This document shows, one piece after another, positions 43,162 through 51,283 of a DNA stretch of 64,000 nucleotides. Both the position numbers and the translations under genes were made by a program. Origin of the DNA: Acinetobacter sp. Marseille-Q1618 (lineage in GTDB: Bacteria > Pseudomonadota > Gammaproteobacteria > Pseudomonadales > Moraxellaceae); assembly GCF_902809855.1 (NCBI RefSeq), contig NZ_CADDWJ010000001.1, positions 868,001-932,000 of the forward strand. Reading direction: 5' to 3'. How positions within the stretch are numbered: the stretch's first letter is position 1; the number at the start of each line of letters is the position of its first letter. The notes beneath the pieces are model-generated. The model was not told the origin of the DNA. It saw only the letters and a list, made by a program, of their open reading frames with translations, and searched no databases.

Positions 43162-43189
43162 ACTGAATCAAATCTTGTTTTGATTCAGT
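43162..43189 (+). terminator. Hairpin between sstT and the DUF1275 gene
   Basis: ACTGAATCAA pairs with TTGATTCAGT. It is ten pairs long, without a strong U tract, and ends eight bases before the next start codon, so it could either terminate weakly or shield the next ribosome site. Confidence 0.5.
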
Positions 43190-43196
43190 CAGTTTA

Positions 43197-43871
43197 ATGC
43201 CTTTTCAAAAACTCCCGCTTTGGATTCAGCTCGGTGCTTTCATGCTTGCGTTAAATGCAGGCATGATTAATGTAATCGGCTTGATTACCCTATTACATCA
43301 ATCCGTGTCACATATGACAGGAAATGCCAGTATGCTCGCAATGAGCATTATTCATGGCGATTTGTCGAATATTATTTTCTTAACCTTAGTGATCCTAAGT
43401 TATGTGCTCGGCTCCAGTTATAGTGGTTTTATTTTGGGAAATAGCCATTTTCAACTTGGTCGCCGTTATGGTCTACCCCTAAGCTTAGTCGCCTTATTTA
43501 TTTTATTGAGCTGGTTTTTTATCGCAGACTACCCACGTTATGGTTTGCTGTGGGCTTGTGCCGCAATGGGCATTCAAAATGCAATGGTAAGCCATTATCA
43601 GGGTGCAATTATTCGAACCACTCATTTATCGGGTGTGTTAACTGATTTAGGACTTGCTTTAGGTTATTTATTTAGAGGTTTAAACGTTGAAAGAAAAAGA
43701 GTAATTTTACATTTACTCATTTTAATTGGATTTATCTTAGGTGGAGTAATTGCCACATGGGCATATCCTTATTTAAAATTACAAACATTCCTAATTCCTG
43801 CACTGTTAAGTTTTGGCTTAAGCTGCGTGTATTGGTTAATTTATTTTCGTATTCATTATCTTAGCAAGTAA
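43197..43871 (+). CDS. DUF1275 (YoaK-type) membrane protein
   Basis: 224 residues with about six membrane helices. 'ALNAGMINVIGLITLLHQSV' then 'SHMTGNASMLAMSI' matches the DUF1275 signature (G-x-x-N-x-x-G near a T-G-N block), and 'GIQNAMVSHYQGAIIRTTHL' gives the second conserved block (Q-N-A). Function of the family is unknown. It begins 47 bases after sstT. Confidence 0.8.
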   Translation: MPFQKLPLWIQLGAFMLALNAGMINVIGLITLLHQSVSHMTGNASMLAMSIIHGDLSNIIFLTLVILSYVLGSSYSGFILGNSHFQLGRRYGLPLSLVALFILLSWFFIADYPRYGLLWACAAMGIQNAMVSHYQGAIIRTTHLSGVLTDLGLALGYLFRGLNVERKRVILHLLILIGFILGGVIATWAYPYLKLQTFLIPALLSFGLSCVYWLIYFRIHYLSK

Positions 43872-43886
43872 AAATAGGTTGTTCAC

Positions 43887-44423
43887 ATGGTTAAAAATGC
43901 TTTAGCGGCTCAATTATTAAAAGCGGGCTTAGTCGATAACAAAAAGGCAAAAAAGTTGTCGAAACAAGCACAACATGAACAGCGTACAGGTCAAAATAAT
44001 GACGCTGAACTGAAAGCTAAAATCGAACAAGACAAGCAAGAAAAACTTGCCAAAGACCAAGCATTAAACCAAGAAAAGCAACGTGTTTTAGATGAAAAAG
44101 CCCTTGTTGCAGCGATCTCTCAAATGATTGCTCAACATAAGATTAAAAACACTGATGGTGAAATCAGCTATCAATTCATTGATGCGTCTAAAATCAAAAA
44201 AGTATATATTAATCAACAAATTTACAATGCACTTGTGTCAGGTAGCTTAGTCATTGCCAAGGAAAATAATAGCTACGCATTTTTACCAAAAGCTTTGGCT
44301 GAGCGTATTAATGAAAAAATGACAGGTTTCATTATTGTAAATAATACTGAGAATAATCAAGCAACCACTGATGAAGAAGATCCATATGCAGCATATGTGA
44401 TTCCAGATGATTTAATGTGGTAA
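43887..44423 (+). CDS. DUF2058 (YaiL-type) nucleoprotein-like protein
   Basis: 178 residues. The N-terminus 'NALAAQLLKAGLVDNKKAKK' and the long charged coiled-coil stretch (residues 25-70) followed by a beta domain ('YQFIDASKIKKVYINQQIYN', 'LVIAKENNSYAFLPKALAER') are typical of DUF2058/YaiL proteins. They are annotated as nucleoprotein or polysaccharide-associated, without firm function. The C-terminus is acidic (DEEDPYAAYVIPDDLMW). A terminator follows. Confidence 0.8.
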   Translation: MVKNALAAQLLKAGLVDNKKAKKLSKQAQHEQRTGQNNDAELKAKIEQDKQEKLAKDQALNQEKQRVLDEKALVAAISQMIAQHKIKNTDGEISYQFIDASKIKKVYINQQIYNALVSGSLVIAKENNSYAFLPKALAERINEKMTGFIIVNNTENNQATTDEEDPYAAYVIPDDLMW

Positions 44424-44460
44424 ATCAGTGTTTTTACTATTAATGTAATAAAATCGATCT

Positions 44461-44490
44461 ACCAGTAAACCCTTAGATTTACTGGTTTTA
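44461..44490 (+). terminator. Terminator after the DUF2058 gene
   Basis: ACCAGTAAA pairs with TTTACTGGT and runs into TTTT, 38 bases past the stop codon. Confidence 0.7.
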
Positions 44491-44567
44491 AAAATAGCAA
44501 ATTCGTTTAAGGAAATACAAGCAAATAAAAAAGCTATGTTGTATTTCCTAGCAGCTAAATTTGAGGA

Positions 44568-44771
44568 TTAAATATTTCTCGGAATCTCCATTTCCTCATC
44601 AGATGCCAACACCACTGACATCAGAATTGGAATACCTAAGATCACAGGTACGGTTAAAATCCATAGAATAATCACTGTTGGACCTGAAAATAAAAACTGG
44701 ATAACAAGTGCATCTAATAACACAACAAAGAACAAGATCACTGCAAAACGAAGTATGAATTTAAGAGGCAT
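44568..44771 (-). CDS. Small two-helix inner-membrane protein (67 aa)
   Basis: It begins MPLKFILRFAVILFFVVLLD and has a second helix (VIILWILTVPVILGIPILMS), then a charged tail ending EEMEIPRNI. The ribosome-binding site (AGGAGCAAAAA) upstream is good. Conserved-looking small membrane protein; I know no function. Stands alone between converging genes. Confidence 0.6.
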   Translation of the reverse strand: MPLKFILRFAVILFFVVLLDALVIQFLFSGPTVIILWILTVPVILGIPILMSVVLASDEEMEIPRNI

Positions 44772-44982
44772 TTTTTGCTCCTATCTATTTTTCGATGAGT
44801 TAAAGTATATAGACTATTTAATATTTCTCATCTAAGCACATTGGCTATATTAAATACTCAAATAGTATAGCATGGATATATTACTCAACTTAGTTTTATT
44901 TAATTTATTGAAATATAATTATTTTTTAATTTTGCAGCATTTCTAAAAATACTGCAAAATTTGATCTTTAGCAAATAATACA

Positions 44983-46047
44983 CTAAGCACATGACATTTG
45001 TTTTGTAGTTAAACTTTGCAGTTGTGCATGTGTAGCTAACAGTAAATCTTGTGTTTTAATCCAGCCTAAACAACCATCGGTGATAGATTGCCCATACACC
45101 AAATCATCAGAAATTTTCTGCTGACCATCAACCAAATGACTTTCCAACATCACACCACGCACATGCGTTTCATGACGTTCTTGGATAATTTGAGTCAGTA
45201 CTTCTGGCTGCAGTAATGGATTTTTAGCACTATTCCCATGGCTACAATCAATCACCAATGCAGGCAAAGTCCCTTGATGACGTTCACGAATGGCTTTTAT
45301 GGCATTTAAGTCATAGTTTGAACCAGAGTTTGAGCCACGTAAGATTAGGTGTGCCAAACGGTTACCTGTACTTTCTAGCACACACGGCAAGCCATGCTGT
45401 CCCATTCCCATAAATTGGTGTGAATGTGTTGCAGATTGAATGGCATCTAAAGCGATTTGAATTGAGCCATCAGTTCCATTTTTGAAACCAATTGCAAAAG
45501 GCATATGACTTGAGATTTCACGATGAATTTGTGATTCACTGGTACGTGCACCAATTGCACCCCACGCCAGTAAATCATCAAAATAACCCGTTGCCATTGG
45601 ACTTAAGATTTCACTGGCAATCGGTAAACCCATCTCGATAATATTTAAAAATAACTCACGTGATTTTTCTAAGCCCAATTGTAAGTTAGAAGAACCATCT
45701 AAATGAGGGTCATACATATAACCTTTCCAACCGATTGTGGTTCTTGGTTTTTCAATATATGTACGCATCACAAGGAAAATTTGATCTGACACTAAGCTTT
45801 GTAAATGTTTTAATTTTTGCGCATATTCTAAAGCAGAAACGGGGTCATGTAGCGAACATGGGCCTGTAATCACCAGCAAACGCTGATCTTTCCCCGAAAG
45901 AATGTTCTGGATGGTTTGGCGATGCTCTGCAATTTGCACAGCAAGAGAATGACTTAACGGAAATTGTTGTTTTAATTGAATAGGTGTACTGAGTTGTGTT
46001 TCTACTTTGCTTGTTTGTTGTAAAGCCTGATTTAACATGTTCATCAT
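44983..46047 (-). CDS. aroG: DAHP synthase (class I, AroG/AroF type)
   Basis: 354 residues; catalyses erythrose-4-phosphate plus PEP to DAHP, the first step of aromatic biosynthesis. Visible motifs: 'VITGPCSLHDPVSALEYA', 'MRTYIEKPRTTIGWKG' (PEP site), 'GARTSESQIHRE', 'GFKNGTDGSIQIA', 'VIDCSHGNSAKN' with metal-binding Cys/His residues. ATG at 46047 or 46044 can start it; AAGGA lies upstream. Its leader carries two aromatic-rich peptides and a terminator. Which amino acid inhibits the enzyme cannot be told from sequence alone, so the symbol is provisional. Confidence 0.87.
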   Translation of the reverse strand: MMNMLNQALQQTSKVETQLSTPIQLKQQFPLSHSLAVQIAEHRQTIQNILSGKDQRLLVITGPCSLHDPVSALEYAQKLKHLQSLVSDQIFLVMRTYIEKPRTTIGWKGYMYDPHLDGSSNLQLGLEKSRELFLNIIEMGLPIASEILSPMATGYFDDLLAWGAIGARTSESQIHREISSHMPFAIGFKNGTDGSIQIALDAIQSATHSHQFMGMGQHGLPCVLESTGNRLAHLILRGSNSGSNYDLNAIKAIRERHQGTLPALVIDCSHGNSAKNPLLQPEVLTQIIQERHETHVRGVMLESHLVDGQQKISDDLVYGQSITDGCLGWIKTQDLLLATHAQLQSLTTKQMSCA

Positions 46048-46054
46048 TATTTCC

Positions 46055-46072
46055 TTGGGACTTTAAGTCCAA
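46055..46072 (-). promoter_or_regulatory. Hairpin overlapping the DAHP synthase ribosome site
   Basis: TTGG(G)ACTT pairs with AAGTCCAA next to the AAGGA ribosome site of the synthase. If folded it should reduce translation. It lies between the stop of leader peptide 2 and the synthase start. Confidence 0.45.
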
Positions 46073-46076
46073 TCTT

Positions 46077-46184
46077 TTATTTGAGCTTATGGGGTCTATT
46101 CGATTGCAAAATACGCATCATCACTTGATTAAAGTTAAACCAATAAAAGTAGCTAAAGTATGTAGTGTTAAATGTGTTCATCAT
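46077..46184 (-). CDS. Aromatic-rich leader peptide 2 (35 aa)
   Basis: Start ATG at 46184, preceded by TTTTGGAGAAT, a strong ribosome site. The middle of the peptide is TTYFSYFYWFNFN: nine of 13 residues are Phe, Tyr or Trp. It lies after the terminator of the first leader and 29 bases before the DAHP synthase start. Ribosome slowing here under aromatic shortage would change the RNA structure around the synthase ribosome site. A leader peptide is the natural reading, but it is my inference. Confidence 0.6.
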   Translation of the reverse strand: MMNTFNTTYFSYFYWFNFNQVMMRILQSNRPHKLK

Positions 46185-46213
46185 ATTCTCCAAAAATCTA
46201 AAAATTAAATGCA

Positions 46214-46245
46214 TAAAAAAACCTGATCGGTGTTGCCGATCAGGT
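46214..46245 (-). terminator. Attenuator terminator of the DAHP synthase leader
   Basis: ACCTGATCGG (minus strand) pairs exactly with CCGATCAGGT around CAACA and is followed by a U tract of six or more. It lies upstream of the coding gene, between the two leader peptides, so its formation would abort transcription. Confidence 0.75.
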
Positions 46246-46290
46246 ATTAACTTTGAAGGGCAACTTTTTTGCCCAAACGTATTCAGGCAA

Positions 46291-46350
46291 TTACTTAAAG
46301 AACTGCCAAAAATAATAAGATACGTTATTGATCAAAGGTTTAACTAGCAT
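46291..46350 (-). CDS. Aromatic-rich leader peptide 1 (19 aa)
   Basis: The frame encodes MLVKPLINNVSYYFWQFFK, with Tyr-Tyr-Phe-Trp-Gln-Phe-Phe near the end, just before alternative hairpins (TTGCC/GGGCAA at 46269-46290 and GGGCAA/TTGCCC at 46258-46274) and a perfect terminator. This is the standard design of ribosome-mediated attenuation. The ribosome site is weak. Confidence 0.6.
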   Translation of the reverse strand: MLVKPLINNVSYYFWQFFK

Positions 46351-46380
46351 TTTATTCACATAAAAAATCTCTATAAATTT

Positions 46381-46409
46381 AAAATACTCGCACTTGACTC
46401 ATTTGACAA
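46381..46409 (-). promoter_or_regulatory. Promoter of the DAHP synthase leader
   Basis: TTGTCA (46404-46409), 17 bases, TATTTT (46381-46386) on the minus strand. Transcription would begin near 46374, placing leader peptide 1 about 25 bases downstream. Confidence 0.5.
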
Positions 46410-46424
46410 GTACTTTTTGCAAAA

Positions 46425-48560
46425 TTAATATTTTTTTAATTGAAGATAGTGCTTGCTCAGCATTTCCGTAACATGTGATGCGTCAATAGCTCGGCTAAAT
46501 AGAAATCCCTGCCCTAAACTACATCCGACTTGTTTTAAACTCTCAAGTTGTTCCTCAGTTTCAATCCCTTCAGCAATGATATCTAAAGATAAAATCGGTC
46601 CAAGTTGCGAAATACCTTGCACAATTGCGTGAATAGGCAGCTCACTATTCATACGACGTACAAAACCACAATCAATTTTTAGGCTATCGACTGGATAATC
46701 ATGTAAGTGTGTTAATGATGAATGTCCTGTCCCAAAATCATCCAAAGCAATGCGCACACCTTCTTGTTTGAGTTTATTTAAAGCCCGAGCTACATAGATA
46801 TAACCTCGTTCCGCTAAAATATGCTCTGTAATCTCGATTTCTATCAAATGATGAGGAATTTGATAGTGCTCAAGGCGTTTCAATAAAATTTCTGCATAAT
46901 TATCGCGCATAAATTCAACAGGCGAAGCATTAACTGAAATAGGAACCAGTGCTAAACCTTGTTGAATCCAATGCGCTATATCATTAAAAATTTTAATATG
47001 CATTGTTTCAGCGATTTTGGTTGCCAGCTCATAATCATTAAATGCTTCTGCTACCGTACCCGGCAACTGAATATGATTCTGTGTATCTTTCCAACGTAAT
47101 AATGCTTCAAAACCAATAATCTTACCTGTTTCCAAATTCACTTTGGGTTGATAGTACGGTTCAATACTATTTTCACGGACAATTTGACGTGCAGTTTCTA
47201 ATTGTTTGGCTTTTTGAATGGTAATATCCAACATTTCTTGATTAAAGAAACGTACACCACCACGCCCACCTTCTTTTAAGTTGTTTAAAGCTGTATCGGC
47301 GAACTTGAGAAGATTTGAACTGTCTTTTGCATCATTAGGATACATTGCACAGCCAATACTCATACCACCATTGATCAACTTACCTGTATAGGTGATTGGT
47401 CGGTCTAATTGTTTTAAGACCCTTTGTGCTGCTTGTTTGAAATATTCAATATCTTCAATATGGTTTACAACTACCGCAAACTCATCGCCACCTAAACGAG
47501 CAACATAGGTATTTTCATCACAACTATGACTTAAACGTTTTGATAAAACTCGCAGTAGATGATCCCCCGCAGGATGTCCAAGCGTATCATTAATATGCTT
47601 AAAATGATCCAAGTCAATCAGCATTAGACCAAGCATCTGCTTACTACTTTTGGCTTTTATCAGAGATTTTTTGAGTTGTTGTTTAAAGGAACGACGGTTC
47701 ATTAAACCCGTTAATTCATCTCGTTCACTGCTGATGCGTAATTTATTTTCAGCCATGCGCTGTAGAGTAATATCACGTGAAACACATAAAATACTGGTCG
47801 TTTCACCTTCTTCATTCACGACAGGAGTTAAAATATTATCCCAATATTGTCGCCCCTCACCTTCTCCACTCATCCCTGCAAAGCGTGCATTTTTACCTTT
47901 TGCAGCAGCGCTAATTGCCAATTGACCTTTATCTCTAACCTCAGGGGGTAACAGACTCAACCACTCCATATCAAATTTTTTGACTTTCTCTTGTCCAAGC
48001 AACGCCATACACCCAGAACGATTCATATGAGAAACTGTGCCATCTGGTCGTACAATTTTAATGCAATCCACACTCACATCGAGCATATCTGTATGCGCTC
48101 TTAGCGTATCGGTTGTTTCACGTAATAATAGAGCGCGTTCGTTGATATTGGTACAACTAATCGTCCAATCAAATTGGTTTGCATCAGTTAAATGACTTTG
48201 AGTAATAACGAAGAACCATTGATAATTACCATAGACATCTCGAATACGGCATTCTTTTTCAAATTTTTGTCCAGTTTTTTGTGCAATATTCCAAAGGTTA
48301 TAGAGATGTTCTGCATCTTCCTGATGAACACATTTTAATAATTCACAATATGCAATAGCTTGATGCTCTGCACCAATATAATCTTTTAAATTACTATTAC
48401 AATAACTCGCATCCCCTCGTTTAATCCAAATCAAATGTGGTAATAAGTCTAAGTTTTGTTTTACTTCATCACTAATCACTGCTTTTACAACAGGTTTAGT
48501 CGCTTGTGATGTATCCGTCTGATTCGTTTGTGAATCGTAAGGCAAATCTAGCATAGCCAT
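46425..48560 (-). CDS. PAS-PAS-GGDEF-EAL cyclic-di-GMP enzyme
   Basis: 711 residues: PAS at about 35-140, a second PAS at 160-275 with 'VDCIKIVRPDGTVSHMNRSG', GGDEF at 285-440 with 'ARLGGDEFAVVV', and EAL at 455-700 with 'GFEALLRW', 'EITEHIL' and 'ALDDFGTGHSSL'. Both catalytic signature motifs are intact, so it could make and break cyclic di-GMP. No membrane segment is apparent, so it is a cytoplasmic sensor. The PAS ligand is unknown. Stands alone. Confidence 0.85.
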   Translation of the reverse strand: MAMLDLPYDSQTNQTDTSQATKPVVKAVISDEVKQNLDLLPHLIWIKRGDASYCNSNLKDYIGAEHQAIAYCELLKCVHQEDAEHLYNLWNIAQKTGQKFEKECRIRDVYGNYQWFFVITQSHLTDANQFDWTISCTNINERALLLRETTDTLRAHTDMLDVSVDCIKIVRPDGTVSHMNRSGCMALLGQEKVKKFDMEWLSLLPPEVRDKGQLAISAAAKGKNARFAGMSGEGEGRQYWDNILTPVVNEEGETTSILCVSRDITLQRMAENKLRISSERDELTGLMNRRSFKQQLKKSLIKAKSSKQMLGLMLIDLDHFKHINDTLGHPAGDHLLRVLSKRLSHSCDENTYVARLGGDEFAVVVNHIEDIEYFKQAAQRVLKQLDRPITYTGKLINGGMSIGCAMYPNDAKDSSNLLKFADTALNNLKEGGRGGVRFFNQEMLDITIQKAKQLETARQIVRENSIEPYYQPKVNLETGKIIGFEALLRWKDTQNHIQLPGTVAEAFNDYELATKIAETMHIKIFNDIAHWIQQGLALVPISVNASPVEFMRDNYAEILLKRLEHYQIPHHLIEIEITEHILAERGYIYVARALNKLKQEGVRIALDDFGTGHSSLTHLHDYPVDSLKIDCGFVRRMNSELPIHAIVQGISQLGPILSLDIIAEGIETEEQLESLKQVGCSLGQGFLFSRAIDASHVTEMLSKHYLQLKKY

Positions 48561-48946
48561 AACTATCCTTTTGCAAAAGAGATTAGGTGATATTTATCAA
48601 TATTATTTCAATCATATATATTAATAAATAGGAATTTATATCTAATATTCAACTAACATTAAATATAAATAGATTTAAAAAACTTGTATATACTACCTAT
48701 GATTTAAACACATTAATAAAAGCAATTTAGTTAACAAAATACAGAGTTTAATATTCTTATGTAAACTATATCACACTTTACCAAATGGTAAAAATTATTT
48801 TTATTTCAAATTTTTAGCAAAAATATTAATATATGCGATTGATTTTATTATATTTTATATAAAAACAACATATAGGCTTAAGTTATAGTTTTTAGAGTTA
48901 AACATAACTTAAGCTTATATTATGTAAATTTAATTAAAAAGTTAAT
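48561..48946. other. AT-rich intergenic region
   Basis: 386 very AT-rich bases holding the promoter of the cyclic-di-GMP gene, presumably, and the stem-loop GCTTAAGTTAT...ATAACTTAAGC (48876-48914) after the esterase gene. No gene is seen. Confidence 0.5.
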
Positions 48947-49711
48947 TTATTTTAAATACTTAAAAATATAATCAAGCACTTGTTCTGGCTGTTCTGCATG
49001 TAACCAATGCCCTGCTTTTTCTACCGTTTCTATATTTACATTTAAAAATTGTGAATGTATGGCATTAATATAAGTTTTTTTTGCAATATATGGCGATTTT
49101 TCACCCCGAATAAATAATGTTGGTTTATGCCAAGGTTGAATCTCTGTCCATGATAATATTTGGTTATAGGCTGTATATAAAGCATCCACATTAAATAACC
49201 ATTGCCCTTTACTAAATGATTTTAATAAAAACTGAATGACCATATCTTCTTTTAAATATGTGCGCATAATTTCAGTGGCTTCTTTACGGCTTTGAATGTT
49301 GGCATTTTTAACTGCAAATAATGCTTTAAAAATTTGATCATGATGATTTTCTTGATAAGCAGATGGCGCAATATCTAAAACAATCAGTTGTTGTAAACGA
49401 TCAGCAGCCAGTTCAGTTAATTTCATCGAAATTTTACCGCCCATACTATGTCCAATCAGTGAAAATTGTTGAATATTTAAGTGATCAAGCGTGTCTAAAA
49501 TATCTTGCGCCATCACTGTAAAGTTCATTTCATCTGAATGGGGGGACTGTCCATGATTACGAACATCAACCTGAATCACTGGATATTTTTCGTATAATGC
49601 ACGCGCAATTCCGCCTAAGTTACTTAAACTACCAAATAAACCATGTATAAGCACAATGGGCGTTTGTTGCTGATCTGGCGATGGTTGGTGATATTGATAA
49701 TTTAATAACAT
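48947..49711 (-). CDS. Alpha/beta-hydrolase (YbfF-type esterase)
   Basis: I start at the ATG at 49711 (GGA eight bases upstream), giving MLLNYQYHQP...; an ATG six codons earlier is weaker. 254 residues. 'IVLIHGLFGSLSNLGGIARA' has the oxyanion H-G, 'LIGHSMGGKISM' carries the nucleophile Ser, and 'VEKAGHWLHAEQPEQV' the catalytic His. Strong resemblance to E. coli YbfF acyl-CoA esterase. Substrate undetermined. Confidence 0.8.
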   Translation of the reverse strand: MLLNYQYHQPSPDQQQTPIVLIHGLFGSLSNLGGIARALYEKYPVIQVDVRNHGQSPHSDEMNFTVMAQDILDTLDHLNIQQFSLIGHSMGGKISMKLTELAADRLQQLIVLDIAPSAYQENHHDQIFKALFAVKNANIQSRKEATEIMRTYLKEDMVIQFLLKSFSKGQWLFNVDALYTAYNQILSWTEIQPWHKPTLFIRGEKSPYIAKKTYINAIHSQFLNVNIETVEKAGHWLHAEQPEQVLDYIFKYLK

Positions 49712-50004
49712 AAATATTATCCAAAGCATTTTGTAACGATAATTAAGTCTCTATCATCGCAATATCTATAAAATTGAACAATGTTTTATTGTATCTCTCT
49801 TATTTTCTGACTTATTTTTTAGCTAAAACGAGGAGATTTTTTTATTTTCTTAAGCAATCAGCTTTTAAAAAGCTATATTTTGAGGTGTATAAAATAAAGT
49901 TAGACCAATGATAAGAATTTATCTCTAATCCGCTGTTGAGTCATCGCAAATATCGCTTATATTATCTATACACAATAACTTCGTTTGATTTAGGACTTTC
50001 AATC

Positions 50005-51210
50005 ATGTTTCAACATGTCGATCCTTATGCTGGTGACCCGATTCTTTCACTGATGGAAGAATATAGTAAGGATGAACGAGCGCAAAAAGTAAATTTAAGT
50101 ATTGGTTTATATTATAACGAGAACAGCATTGTTCCTCAGTTAGAAGCTGTTAAAACTGCGCTTAAAAATATTGAACCTTTGAATGATAAAGTAAAACTTT
50201 ATTTACCGATGGATGGTTCTAAAACCTATAATCAAGCGACACAAGCATTGGTGTTTGGGGAAAACTCACAAGCACGCAAAGATGGTCGTGTGGTGACAAT
50301 TCAAACTTTAGGTGGTTCAGGTGCGTTAAAAGTTGGGGCAGATTTCTTAAAAAAATATTTCCCTGAGTCTGACATTTGGGTCAGCCAACCGACTTGGGAT
50401 AATCATATTGCTATCTTTAATGGTGCAGGGATCAACGCTCATTTTTATCGTTATTTCGATGCATCGACCAATGGTGTCAACATCGAAGCCATGCTTGAAG
50501 ATTTAAATAATATTCCCGCAAAAGGCATCGTTTTGCTACATCCATGTTGCCACAATCCAACAGGTGCAGATTTAACACCTGCTGAATGGGATCGTGTGAT
50601 CGAGGTGCTCAAAGCGCGTGATCTCATTCCATTCTTAGACATTGCCTATCAAGGTTTTGGTCAAGGTTTGGAGGAAGATGCCTATGCCATTCGAGCTTTA
50701 GACAAATCAGGTATGAATTTCATTGTAAGCAACTCTTTTTCTAAAATCTTCTCCCTATATGGTGAGCGTGTTGGTGGTCTAAGTTTTGTTTGTGATGATG
50801 CTGAAACTGCACAAAAAGTTTTAGGTCAATTAAAAGCAACTGTTCGTCGCATTTACTCTAGCCCAGCAACAACAGGTGCTTTGATTGTAGATACTGTTTT
50901 ACATGATGAGAAATTAGCTGAAAATTGGAAAGCTGAGCTAAAAGAAATGCGTGAGCGTATTATCAAAATGCGTGAACTGCTTAAAATCAAACTTGAAGCA
51001 GCATTGCCTGAGCGTGATTTTAGCTATCTTGTGAAACAACAAGGCATGTTCAGTTACACAGGTTTAAATGCTGAGCAAGTAGATACCTTGAAAGATCAAT
51101 ATGGTATTTATTTAGTGCGTAGTGGTCGTATGTGTGCGGCAGGTTTGAACTTAAATAATATTGATGCAGTAGCCAATGCTTTTTCTAAAGTGATGAAAAA
51201 GACAACTTAA
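50005..51210 (+). CDS. tyrB: Aromatic-amino-acid aminotransferase (TyrB-type)
   Basis: Start at 50005 ([20 protein letters not shown]), matching the E. coli TyrB beginning; 23 upstream in-frame residues are not credible. 401 residues, PLP aspartate-aminotransferase fold: '[20 protein letters not shown]', '[13 protein letters not shown]', '[12 protein letters not shown]', Schiff-base Lys in '[17 protein letters not shown]'. Last step of Phe and Tyr synthesis. It lies 4 kb from the DAHP synthase but is a separate unit. Confidence 0.85.
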   Translation: MFQHVDPYAGDPILSLMEEYSKDERAQKVNLSIGLYYNENSIVPQLEAVKTALKNIEPLNDKVKLYLPMDGSKTYNQATQALVFGENSQARKDGRVVTIQTLGGSGALKVGADFLKKYFPESDIWVSQPTWDNHIAIFNGAGINAHFYRYFDASTNGVNIEAMLEDLNNIPAKGIVLLHPCCHNPTGADLTPAEWDRVIEVLKARDLIPFLDIAYQGFGQGLEEDAYAIRALDKSGMNFIVSNSFSKIFSLYGERVGGLSFVCDDAETAQKVLGQLKATVRRIYSSPATTGALIVDTVLHDEKLAENWKAELKEMRERIIKMRELLKIKLEAALPERDFSYLVKQQGMFSYTGLNAEQVDTLKDQYGIYLVRSGRMCAAGLNLNNIDAVANAFSKVMKKTT

Positions 51211-51234
51211 GTTTGTTTCTATATGAATGATTTT

Positions 51235-51260
51235 AAAAAACCAGCTATAGCTGGTTTTTT
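51235..51260. terminator. Bidirectional terminator between tyrB and the kinase gene
   Basis: AAAAAACCAGC TATA GCTGGTTTTTT is a perfect palindrome with U tracts for both converging transcripts. Confidence 0.85.
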
Positions 51261-51283
51261 AATTTGAGCTTATATTAATCTAG

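Noticed and set aside
46165..46347. Plus-strand frame across the DAHP synthase leader
   Set aside because: It is the reverse of the leader-peptide and terminator elements, which explain the region better.
49936..50004. Longer start for the TyrB-type aminotransferase
   Set aside because: The extra 23 residues do not match the family and lack a ribosome site; the ATG at 50005 aligns with TyrB.
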